64,000 nucleotides of DNA, from the NCBI GenBank assembly GCA_023897205.1, contig JAHWDD010000001.1, positions 2,356,001-2,420,000 of the forward strand. The letters are read 5' to 3'. The position numbers and the translations under genes are program-made. Numbering within the stretch: the stretch's first letter is position 1; each line of letters begins with the position of its first letter. Shown here piece by piece: positions 22,545 through 31,839 of this stretch. The notes beneath the pieces are model-generated. The model ran no database searches and was not told the origin of the DNA. It saw nothing but the letters and a program-made list of their open reading frames with translations. This DNA is from Exophiala sp. HKRS030 (lineage: Eukaryota > Ascomycota > Eurotiomycetes > Chaetothyriales > Herpotrichiellaceae).

Positions 22545-23383
22545 TTTGAGGCGACCTAGTCAAGGATGAGCCCATTCAGATCAAGATACTATTCCGAAAG
22601 TGTTTTGAGAGATTCGTGGCCACTATGGTGCATGTCATGTATCCTCAACAAGCTCGCCTTATGCGTATGGGGTTTTTCGAAGAGAGATACGGTTGCGCAG
22701 GTTGCCGGTCGTAGTTAGAGGATAGGAGACGCTTCGTTCGTAAGTGAATGTGGGGTTGGGAGACGTTTGGGTATCAGGGTTACGTTGCTCGGTAGGTCGG
22801 TGAACGAGTCCTGCGTTAAAGAGAAACGCTCGGGTGTCAAGAACTCAAGGAGATGTGGCGAGCAGCTGGCGGGGGCTCTCAGACTTCTACCACCGCATGA
22901 ATCCTTGGTGTGAATGGAACATCGTCCCATATCACAGAGTGTATCTTGCAGTCCGAGGTGATATGGGTGCACGGAGGAGACAACTTGGTGGGAAGGTTGG
23001 TGCCGATGCCAATCTGGGAATGGCGTCAGCATTGGAGACAGGTGCCGCAGGTGCGGGCAGGTGCAGGCCTCGAAACTTCACATGCAGAAAATGTGGGAAG
23101 GTGCGACCCCGATAACGCCTGGTTGCTGTGCAACGACACGACGTCAACATACGACTGGGAACTTTGTTTCGTGACGCTCCAACGCTCCACCTAAAGGTCG
23201 AATTGTTCAAAGGGTTCAGCTGTTGATCGGCAATTGCATGTTTCTAAAGTTGCAGATGTTAGCTTCATATAACACGTCCTCCTGTATTATCTTCAATCCT
23301 CTCCATCAACAAGACTACCTCTCTCACCTCACCGCAACCAACCTGCTGAACCACCCCGAGAATCCACATTTTTCTGAGCAACA
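22545..23383. promoter_or_regulatory. Divergent region between LCB3 and RHO4
   Basis: 839 bp between two opposed genes without coding signal. Three copies of CAGGTGC lie within about 30 bp at 23039-23066. No TATA box of note. Confidence 0.4.
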
Positions 23384-24335
23384 ATGGCTGCCGATGGCGA
23401 AACAATGGATCATTACCCGTCAAGATACTCAACAGTCATGTCAGAAAAACATCTCTCAGCCTCATACATCACCACTCCATCTTCGCCTAGACGAAAGCCC
23501 ACACGAGCACAAAGCACACGAACGAGTAATGGGACAGTGAGCACAAACCTGAGCTACGGGAGCAGTGGAAGGATGTCAGAAGCGACAAATATCACTCAAC
23601 CGCCTTCCTACTCGAAAAAATTTGTAGTTGTTGGTGACGGTGGCTGTGGCAAAACTTGTCTTTTGATCAGCTATTCTCAAGGATATTTCCCGGAGGTACG
23701 CAGATGAAGAAGCCGTCCTCCAGGGTGCGAGCGTAAGACTAACACAAACTAGAAATACGTACCCACCGTTTTCGAAAACTACATCACCCAAACTACACAC
23801 AAACAGACTGGCAAGACGGTCGAGTTAGCACTATGGGATACTGCCGGTCAAGAGGAATACGATCGCCTTCGACCACTTTCATATCCAGAGACAGATCTTC
23901 TCTTCGTCTGCTTTGCTATTGATTGTCCCAACTCATTGGAAAATGTCATGGACAAGGTTTGTGACTACTGATATAACACGTCAGTCCACAGGCTAATCCT
24001 CGCAGTGGTATCCTGAAGTTTTGCACTTTTGTCCAACAACCCCCCTCGTCCTTGTTGGATTAAAATCTGACCTTCGCAACAAAAGAACCTGCATCGAACT
24101 ACTACGCACCCAAGGTCTCACCCCAGTCACACCTGAGCAGGGACAGGCAGTAGCCAGACAGATGGGCGCATCTTACATCGAGTGCAGTGCAAAGGAATCT
24201 AGGGGCATCCAAGAAGTCTTCGACCTTGCCATTAATACTGCCATTCAAGCCGAGGAGGAGAGTTATGAAGTCAAACCAAATAACAAGGGTGTCAAGGTAA
24301 AAAAGGTCAAGAAGAGGAAGTGTGGCATCCTTTGA
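23384..24335 (+). CDS. RHO4: Rho4 small GTPase
   Basis: Exons 23384-23695, 23753-23956 and 24006-24335 (introns of 57 and 49 bp, both phase 0) give 281 residues. An ~80-residue Ser/Thr/Arg-rich N-terminal extension precedes the G domain, as in fungal Rho4 and unlike Rho1 or Cdc42. Motifs: GDGGCGKT (P-loop), YVPTVFENY (switch I with effector Thr), [13 protein letters not shown] (switch II), [11 protein letters not shown] (base recognition) and CSAKE. The tail is polybasic, [11 protein letters not shown], with a CAAX box ending in Leu, which predicts geranylgeranylation. Rho4 acts in septum formation, cell-wall integrity and actin-ring assembly in filamentous fungi (RhoD in Aspergillus). Complete and intact. 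Confidence 0.95.
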
Positions 24336-24797
24336 TCCTATCAATCCTATCTGTGAATTGCCTGGAGCATTGAAGGGCTTTCCTTATCAACACACGACTC
24401 TGATGATGACACATTGACTGGGTTTTCGCACCGATGTGTTAGTGATGTTTGAGTCTATTCTCGTCAGATCATACAAGATCTGGACATTTGTACACGCATA
24501 TGAAGTGGCGTTGCTGCATGAGTGCATGACTGGCGTTAGACCGGAGGAATTGTCTTTGAGTTGGCAAACCAGCCTTCGATAGCTACCAGCAGATCAAGAC
24601 GTCTGCACAATGGTACAACCCAATACTTAGAAAAGTTATGACCTTGACTTGACTGCCATGACAAACGTAAGTTTTGGTCAGGTCAGGCCTGTATCAGCGC
24701 CCGCAAGCACCACAACGCCTGTCTCATGTTTCGCATGATTGCGGGAAGTTTGTTGCTTGTGGCATAATCCATCCTCAGCAATCCCCTCGATCATCGA
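24336..24797. other. Intergenic between RHO4 and DAD1
   Basis: Convergent 3' flanks of two genes, about 460 bp; no gene or RNA recognised. Confidence 0.5.
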
Positions 24798-25475
24798 TCA
24801 TCGTTGAGGACCGTAGCCGTTATTCCCACCAGTTTCTGTGCCTTGACCTGGAGTTCCCACGTCGGCAGCGGCAGCACCATCGTCGGCATTTACGCCCTGT
24901 CCCATGACCGTCTCGAATTGACTCCAGAGTGCTTCCACCGACGAGAACTCGTTCCCAATCTGTAAATGCATACATAGATCAGACCTTTATCCCATGATCA
25001 TCCCCCAAAATACGCCGCGGAGCAGCCAGAAGAAAGAGGGCCAAGCTCCAAGACATGAGGCACAAGACTGTAAGGAAAGAACTGACTCACTTCAATGATA
25101 CCTTCAAGACTCCGATTTAGCGCATTGATCTGTGCTAGGACTTGTTCTAACGACTATAACCCCGCGGGCCGACATGCAGCGTCAGTGATCGATCACTCTT
25201 GCAACCAGATGCTGGTGTAGCAACGACCAAAGCATGGTGTCTGCCGTAGGCAGTTTATCCCAATCCATGCAGCCTCCTGGCAGAGAATCCCTCTTCGGGA
25301 GGGGTTCTTTCTCCTTCAAGTCGCGCTGGGCCGGTGGACAAATCCCGCTGGGATTGGATTGGATTGCCATGGAATGGAATGGGAACGAAAGACTCACCTC
25401 GCCGATCTGCCCTACGATCTCCGCCCGCCGTATCTCGAACTCGGTTGGCTGGCGCGTCGGCGCGTCCATCGCCAT
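24798..25475 (-). CDS. DAD1: DASH complex subunit Dad1
   Basis: Found by joining three small exons on the minus strand: 25398-25475 (26 codons), 25091-25153 (21 codons) and 24798-24959 (53 codons plus stop). Introns are 244 and 131 bp, both GT...AG and phase 0. The 100-residue product reads MAMDAPTRQPTEFEIRRAEI ... GQIGESLEQVLAQINALNRS, then LEGIIEIGNEFSSVEALWSQ, then FETVMG and a Gly/Ala/Asp-rich tail. The stretch from the exon 2 start to WSQFE is the Dad1 signature. Dad1 is a coiled-coil subunit of the ten-protein DASH/Dam1 ring that couples kinetochores to microtubules. No exon exceeds 165 bp, so simple ORF searches miss it. A longer N-terminus (ATG at 25553) is in frame, but the family starts near the chosen ATG. 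Confidence 0.9.
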
Positions 25476-25998
25476 GAGAAACGCTTGGGTTGCGCGACAC
25501 GGTTGTGTTGTGAAGCAATTGAAGTCGTGACTTTCGACAATAGGAACCCTCAATGGTTAGCGAATTGGGGATCTGGGCTCGAGGCAAAGACCAGACCAGT
25601 ATCGTGTTTCTGATTTTCGTACTGACAATAGCGATTGACTGGGATCAATTAGATGTGTCTATTTTTGGCCGGTGCAGACAATTACTCATATGGCTGGCTT
25701 CTTAAACATGGGAATGATGCAACATTTCGACGGGCACGCGCTACGACACGTGTTTGGAGGGCGTCCCATGTGGCATGTGGATAGACTGCAGAGTCCAGAG
25801 TACACCGCACGTCTCTCATCCCTCCCCCGTCACCTAAGCAGGGCAGCAGCCCACTGCAGGGGTCGCCCGAGGCACCTGGCGCTGCCGCCTATCGTTGCCG
25901 AAAGCAAACCCAGACCGAGCACCGATAGGCCACTATTATAGGCGCTAAATTCATAGTGATATAAAGCAAACTACCTAAAAATAACGATAAAATCTCAT
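25476..25998. other. Intergenic between DAD1 and tRNA-Leu
   Basis: About 520 bp. No coding signal; probably the DAD1 promoter and the 5' flank of the tRNA gene. Confidence 0.5.
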
Positions 25999-26101
25999 GG
26001 GAGGATGGCCGAGCGGTTAAGGCGCTGTGTTTAGGTCTAATCTTTTAACCTGAATCTATCCCGCAGTGGGAAACCTCGTGGGTTCGAATCCCACTCCTCT
26101 C
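25999..26101 (+). tRNA. tRNA-Leu(UAG) with a 25-nt canonical intron
   Basis: Acceptor GGGAGGA pairs with TCCTCTC (one G-T). The D-arm is GCC/GGC and the anticodon stem CTGTG/CGCAG. The loop has T-T-TAG-G, so the anticodon is TAG (26032-26034), decoding CUA. An intron of 25 bp (26036-26060) lies between positions 37 and 38, the standard site. A long variable arm (TGGGAAACCTC) marks a class II tRNA. The T-arm GTGGG-TTCGAAT-CCCAC is perfect. Discriminator A is at 26102. It is a normal comparison for the abnormal tRNA-Gly in this window. Confidence 0.95.
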
Positions 26102-26126
26102 AACTTGGTCAATAGCGACGACTTCC

Positions 26127-26131
26127 TTTTT
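26127..26131 (+). terminator. Pol III terminator for tRNA-Leu
   Basis: TTTTT about 25 bases after the tRNA-Leu discriminator, followed by a seven-T run at about 26136; the standard RNA polymerase III stop. Confidence 0.7.
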
Positions 26132-27324
26132 GTTCTTTTTTTGTGGAATTGTTGTTTAAGGGTGAATGCATGTAGTATCCCATCTGCGTAAAACGTCCAT
26201 TCCTTTGGAAACTGACTCGACGCCTACTAGGTAGATCCAACCAGCTAGCTTCTATGTGGCCAAGGGTTGAGTGAAGATTTTTTTCTCCTTGGAACCGAGG
26301 GCTTGACTGAGTGAGGGGTAACGTTCGCAGGCCACCAGCGACTCGCTTGCATACGAGGAGGAACCATTGGCCCCTAATCGAGTAAGATAGAATACGGGAA
26401 GAGGGCATGGACGCAGAACGTCTTCAGGGGCAAGACTCTCTTGTTCTCGACCATCGAGCGTAAGAGTACGAAAGATCAGGGGCTTTTAGATTTTGAGGAG
26501 AGCATTCTGTGAACTAAAATGTCTAAATATACAAGCTGCAGAGCTTGAAATGGTTTCCGAGTTTCAAATGGCCCGAGTAAAGTTTTCTTCCAACCACACA
26601 GTCGGGTCGGATGCGAAGTTAGGGGTTGTGGTAGGACAACGACATTAAATGCCATGCTCCTGGCACTAACAACGAAACGCTCTCCAGCTGTCATGAGAGA
26701 CATTCGAGGCAGTCATCGAAACGCTGCCGCAGGTTGAAGTTGGCTGCAGGAAGGTTGGGTGAAATACCAAGGGATCACAGAGACTCGGTTCGGGGCCAGG
26801 AGTGGGAATTGTGCCTTCGAACAGTGCCCCAGTGTTGTGGGCACAACTTGGTCCGCTAAGCTCGGTAGACCCCAGGACCCTGAATCCACAACCACCACCC
26901 CGGATCGAATAGCGGGATTGGACCAAGGGAAAATTGGACCAGAATTGTTTTTGCCTGTCAGGTGCCCACCCACCCGAAATCTGCTGATCCTTCTGTCTTG
27001 GGTTTGATAGTTGCACAACGTGAATTCTAGACTGGTCGTTCTTGTGGAACGAGCGATGAGAATAATGATGATCTGCGTTGAATATTTCCAAATGGCTGCA
27101 TGTTGACAATTTTGCGACTTCGAAATAGAGCTTTCGCCTGTATAAGGAAAAATTGTCTCTCGTGGTGGAATGTGCAATGAACGACTTTTGTAGAGCTGCA
27201 GATTTCACCCGTCAGATGCTACCGCAAGCAGTCCCGTAATTCGTGTGAGATAAAGAAAGAGAATGGTTCATCGTTTCTTGGTTGAAAAGTTGGTGTTCGA
27301 GTGTTTTGTCCCAGTGGTTTTGCC
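26132..27324. other. Gene-free stretch
   Basis: Nearly 1.2 kb. Overlapping frames of 150-180 codons exist on the minus strand (26666-27208), but their translations show no domain and no sign of conserved exon edges. I see nothing further. Confidence 0.45.
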
Positions 27325-27543
27325 TCATCTTTTGCCCGTCAATAATTTGGAAAGCCTCCTCCTTCCCCTTTCTTCGCCTCGGTCAGAATTTGAGGAACTG
27401 GTGCTGCGGGAACTGGCTTCGGATGAGGTTCGATCGCGTTTGGGCATGTCTATTGCTCCAATAATATCCTCGAGTCTCACATCAGATTTGGGTGATGTGC
27501 TTTGGAAGTCGGGGTCCAGGATTTCGGTGAACTTGGAAGACAT
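27325..27543 (-). CDS. Small hypothetical protein, 72 residues
   Basis: The frame from the ATG at 27543 reads MSSKFTEILDPDF, then a segment VRLEDIIGAIDMPKRD, then a Ser/Arg-rich stretch (SSEASSRSTSSSNSDRGEE) and a basic end RRRLSKLLTGKR. The layout (short hydrophobic motif, phospho-site-like serines, basic tail) looks like a real small fungal protein, and codon use is reasonable. An ATG at 27675 would add 44 residues of poor quality. I do not recognise a family. Confidence 0.4.
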   Translation of the reverse strand: MSSKFTEILDPDFQSTSPKSDVRLEDIIGAIDMPKRDRTSSEASSRSTSSSNSDRGEERGRRRLSKLLTGKR

Positions 27544-29580
27544 GGTGACGGTTACGCAGGTTGTGCTGTAGTTGATAGTGCAAAGGAGTGGTCGCAGGAT
27601 GCAAGTAGCACGTATATTTCTATATGCGAATAGAATACTAGGGACAAGTGAAAGCGAGAGGTGGTGAAGGGACAATTATCGAGGAGGAGAGGCCATGCAT
27701 TGCGGTGGTGAATCCGCTTCTTTATTGTACGCTGTAACCACTTTCGTCCGGCACACGACCAGTTCCGAGAAATGCGAGGCATTGGGGCAACCTCTTTTCG
27801 CTTCCAGTTTGCCCCTGTTAGGTGCCTATCATTTGTTCTCGACCCAATGGACAGTTTTCTACGCGCGCCGCCTCGTCATTCCCCTCGTTTGACCTTCCCG
27901 GGCGGGTGATACGGTCGGTAGGCCAGACTTGGACACAGGCAGGGGTTGGGGTGGAGCGACACCCACCGCCACTAAATAGAGTCAAAAACCCATGGACTCT
28001 GGGCCTTCTGTGAGCCGAGTCACAGTCTTGTAATGTGGCGGTAGGCACGGACCTTGGGGATGGTCAACAGGGAAGAACAACGTGGTGCGGCACGACTTTC
28101 TCATTGTGTGGAAAGGACACGCGGATGACTGGTGAGAAGAGGCGTTAGCCACGTAAACTGGATGGCTCGAGGAGTTAATGATCGACATGTTCCCTCTGCC
28201 TGAACCAACCTTCCAATGGTGAGAAGATGCCAAATGTCAAGACTGCACCACATGAAACACAATGATTGACAGCAGTCACGAGCAGTGTGGTTGGAGTGAC
28301 TTGTGTATGGTCCCGACGGTGCAGTGGAAGGATGTCAATCCAAGAATAAAGATCATGGGACTCGTCGTAGCGCCCCTCTGGAACTCGCGAGGGCTTTGCT
28401 GTCAAGGTCGACGAGGAGGGTTGTAAAGTGTCGGGGAAGATAAAGCCTACCTAACTACGCAGCTGGGTACCTACCTATTACCTCTTACAAGGCAGTAGCT
28501 ACCCACGTACCTACCTGCCTTGGGTGCTCACCCCAAGGGTGCCTGCCACATCTGCTTTGCGAGGTGCTTTGCAATGTTCAAACTGCCACGAGAGCGAGTA
28601 TATTCGCTCTCTTGCGTCGAATAAGTGTCAACATCTGTATTGCCACATCTTCCAACTCGGCTCCGGCACAGTTTAGGCATCGGTGCCACCCTAGGTAAAT
28701 AGTAGTCACTCGCTCAACCCCTGCGGTGCCCTGCCTCCTACCCTTCCAAGCTTTCCGGTGTGCCGCGATAGCTTCGAAGATCAACGTCACAAACCAACCC
28801 AAGTTGGCTGAGGGTGGCCACGAACTGGGGCCACGAACACAGCCACAGCTACATGATTGCATCTGGCGAGCGAATAGTTCACATAAAACCAACTTTGATT
28901 ATTACTACTGATTGCTTGTTCTCCCCCAATGTGGTTGATTATCTCGTATATTGACAGACTGTTCGCTGCTTGTTCTCTGTATTCTTGCAAACGTAGCGTA
29001 GACAACTCTCGTGTCGGGTGCAAAGCCATCTGACGCACACCACACCATATCTGGTCAGGAGCTACTGCTCCGAGCTTGTTGACTGTGCTGTCCTTGAAAC
29101 GGGCCATGGTCTTGAAGATCATATTTTCACGCGTACGTATTCCTGGCTTTGGGCTTGGAAGCCACATGTCTTGCGAGCGTTCCCCCACTGATGACCAGGG
29201 CATTTTTTCCTTGTGGCTTTCAAACTGCATGCTCTGTCCTGCTGCTGATGTTAGGCTGCATTTTCATGACGAACCTGGCAGCCTGCTCATAGACAGCCCA
29301 CCTGCGTCACCCGTCCCGCGCGTTCATGCTCACGCCTATCTGTCGTGCCCAACGGCTCATCAGACGACTATGTTGCACATAGTAACATAGTCTACAGCAG
29401 GTAGCCGAGGAATTAATGCCAGATCATTGGTCAGTCCAATGTTGACACCTTGGATTTGAGCGTTCAAAAGTAGTCGCCTGCATCTCGGCTGAATGGGTGG
29501 CGGCGGAGGAGGAGGAGGAGGAGGAGGAGGAGGAGGAGGAGGAAGCTCAAAGTATCGTAGGCTGCATTCACGGTCCCTAG
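27544..29580. other. Gene-free stretch of about 2 kb
   Basis: No supported gene. Around 28440-28540 there is a cluster of TACCTACC words. A (GGA)n microsatellite closes the stretch next to the SmF stop codon. Frames up to 147 codons (28787-29230) show nothing recognisable. Confidence 0.45.
29497..29543. repeat. (GGA)n trinucleotide microsatellite
   Basis: GGTGGCGGCGGA followed by about 13 GGA units, ending in AAGCTC. It starts about 40 bp after the SmF stop codon on the minus strand, so it would appear as (UCC)n in the SmF 3' untranslated region. Confidence 0.85.
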
Positions 29581-30099
29581 CTAACCCTCCATTTTTGCAT
29601 CGACACCCTCGCCATTCATTTCAACCCCTTTCGCGGCGGAGATCCATAGAACATTATTGCATCTATCAGAACCATGAGTTAGCGTCTGTGTCGTGGAAAG
29701 CGAGGATGAAAGTCAGGCCTTGTCCCCTTACCTGATCAATACCTGACCTAATGTGCCGGTGTGTTTCCTGTCAATGTATTCTTCCGTGTTTGACAATTGA
29801 ATGTTCATGTAGGAATCGACACTGATCAAGCGTCCCTTGTACTCAGTTTGCCCCACTTCAGACGGACAATAACGTCCTCATTAATCCTACAAACGCCACG
29901 ATATTAGCCTTGTCTATTCCTTTGATGCGCGGGTTCTGTAATATTTGGATTGTGGGTTTATGTTGGAGCTTCAGTTAGAAGCACGAAAACTTAGGGCACC
30001 GTACAAATTCTGTAGTAGGGGTCGAGGGTTAAGAGGTGTGAACTGCGACGAAGTAAGTACAATGGATGTGCAAGCATTTTGATGAAAACATACATTCAT
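29581..30099 (-). CDS. smf1: Small nuclear ribonucleoprotein SmF; one apparent base missing
   Basis: Four exons on the minus strand: 30094-30099 (only ATG AAT), 30005-30042, 29732-29886 and 29581-29662. All introns are GT...AG. The product begins [19 protein letters not shown], then VIVRLKWG, then [20 protein letters not shown], then [19 protein letters not shown], then VLWISAAKG and a short acidic tail, about 90 residues. Sm1 (VIVRLKWG...VDSYMN) and Sm2 ([11 protein letters not shown]) are clear. SmF is one of seven proteins forming the Sm ring on spliceosomal snRNAs. Between KWG and QTEY the frame slips: one more C in the CCCC run at 29851-29854 is needed. Since SmF is essential in yeasts, a consensus error is likelier than a real break. 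Confidence 0.88.
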
Positions 30100-30435
30100 C
30101 GTTGCGCTGGTTCCAACGACCAAGAAGTAGACTGTAAGGATGAGAGCGCCGTGAATTGATCGTCAGTGGTCCGAACTATCGCTATAAAAGCATTACTTCA
30201 GTTGCGATTGTCGATATGTTACAAAGGCGCGACTTTAGATTCATCTCTTGGAGCATTTGGAAAATTGTCCAAATCCGGGGTTCTTGGCAGGCCATGCGGT
30301 CACGTGCACAGCCTTGTGGTCCAGCATCACATCGCGACCAAAATCCAGAGTGACCAGTGCAGTTGGTGCCTTAGGGCTCTTTCGTTCCAGCAGAACTCAT
30401 TGTTATATTCCTGTCAAACTTGGAGCATGATGCAT
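30100..30435. other. Intergenic between SmF and UPF0587 genes
   Basis: 336 bp between two minus-strand genes: SmF promoter and UPF0587 3' flank. A CACGTG lies at about 30301. Nothing else seen. Confidence 0.5.
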
Positions 30436-31237
30436 CTATGCACGTCGAATTTGCCATTTGAGATCTTTAATGCTGACTTCTTCTCCCGCTTTCTCATCAT
30501 AGTCGAACCACTCCCCTTCTGAGAGATCGATACCCGTGAACTTTGTGCCTGACTCTATTCCTTTTGCTTCCCATTCCCCTTGCTAGCCGTTAGCCTGCGA
30601 CTACTTCTCAGTGGGTTACTCACATCTGCTTTGAAATCTGTAAATTCGAGCCCGCGACAGTCGATCTCAATAATGTTCTTAGCTTTCGCAGGAGAGGCCT
30701 GCTCATACGAGGCCGGGGCCGCTTTGATGTTGGCACTAGACTCGCGCTGTTTTATCGAAGCTCGAATATCAGCTTTATGCATGCAGAGGTAGATGGATCT
30801 CCACACCTTGCAATTCTTGCACTTCCATACAAAGTTCGCCTCGCCACGGCTCCCAGATTGGTCATTCAGTTCCTACCCAGAGTGGTCAGACAATACATCT
30901 TGAAGGGCAGAATAACTCGGTATAGCTGTCTAAATTCATGTCATATATATATCCACGAGCATTACACTACCCGGCTCAACTATTCGCAACGGATATGCAA
31001 TAGTGCCTGAGCAAGTGATGCTCAAGGATCTGTGAACTTACATGACGACTGACACCAACCCAATTCGCGTGTGTCTCTCGACACGATGTGCACTGCACTT
31101 TGAAGGTGTAATAGTACGGAGCATCGGCTGTATCCGATGGGATGAGGTCTGTCACACTGCATGGAAATTAGTACATGAAACACCTACAAGATATAGTCAT
31201 ACCCTTCCAATTCCGCGGTCAATGCTAGTGCCAGCAT
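30436..31237 (-). CDS. UPF0587 (DUF866, C1orf123-like) zinc-binding protein
   Basis: Five exons on the minus strand from the ATG at 31237 (MLALALTAELEG) to the stop at 30436-30438. Joined text reads VTDLIPSDTADAPYYYTFKV, QCTSCRETHANWVGVSRH, ELNDQSGSRGEANFVWKCKNCK, RESSANIKAAPASYEQ, NIIEIDCRGLEFTDFKAD, GEWEAKGIESGTKFTGIDLS and EGEWFDYDEKAGEEVSIKDL with a KWQIRRA end; about 160 residues. The CTSC and CKNC pairs are the zinc knuckles that define the family (CXXC motif containing zinc-binding protein in animals). It is widely conserved in eukaryotes; precise function remains open. The last intron uses acceptor ...GGCTAG so that KAD-QGEW stays in frame. Complete. Confidence 0.9.
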
Positions 31238-31839
31238 AATCAGCGAACTTTCTGCTGAAGGAGACTATTCTTGGTAGTAATGTTAGAGGGTTGGAAGTGT
31301 GCACATGGTGTAGATTGAAGGTAGGCACATATGATGAGGGTTGGATATAGGAGCGGATACAAGATCTAGTCTTGGCACTTGTGTCAAAGAGGAATTTACC
31401 AGCTCAACCTTTTCCAACGAGAACCAACAACAAGATCAAATAATTCTCAAGCTCAGCTTATCAATCCCTTTCCACGTCATCTCTCATCTCTTTTCTAACA
31501 TTCGCGATAAGCCTCCAGCGTCAGCTCACCATATATACCTAACTAAAGCCGATCTACTCGCTGTAGCAAAAAGCCTTCCGTACTCTATGCGATTCGAGGA
31601 AGGCCGTTTCCGGCCCACATAATTTAACTGAAATCTGCATCAAGATTTCCGATCTGAAAATGGACAATGATGCCGAGTATGTCTTGACTGAAGGGTCTCA
31701 AGGGCATAGGGTGAGAAGGCGAACGTTGAGAATCACCGTCACGTGACTAAGCCAAACTCCAGCCTGGCCTTGGAATTCAAGATCACTTGTGCGGCTCCCA
31801 CTCACCTTCCTTCGATCATAGGCTCTCCATAGCCAGTCG
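31238..31839. other. Intergenic stretch
   Basis: Promoter side of the UPF0587 gene. TCACGTGA (core 31740-31745) is the only notable word. No gene seen. Confidence 0.45.

Noticed and set aside
26666..27208. 180-codon minus-strand frame with a second overlapping long frame
   Set aside because: Two long overlapping frames in the same stretch without motifs suggest low stop density, not a gene.
29493..29735. 80-codon frame starting with a long glycine run
   Set aside because: It is the GGA microsatellite read in one frame; nothing protein-like follows, and it lies on the opposite strand to the SmF end.
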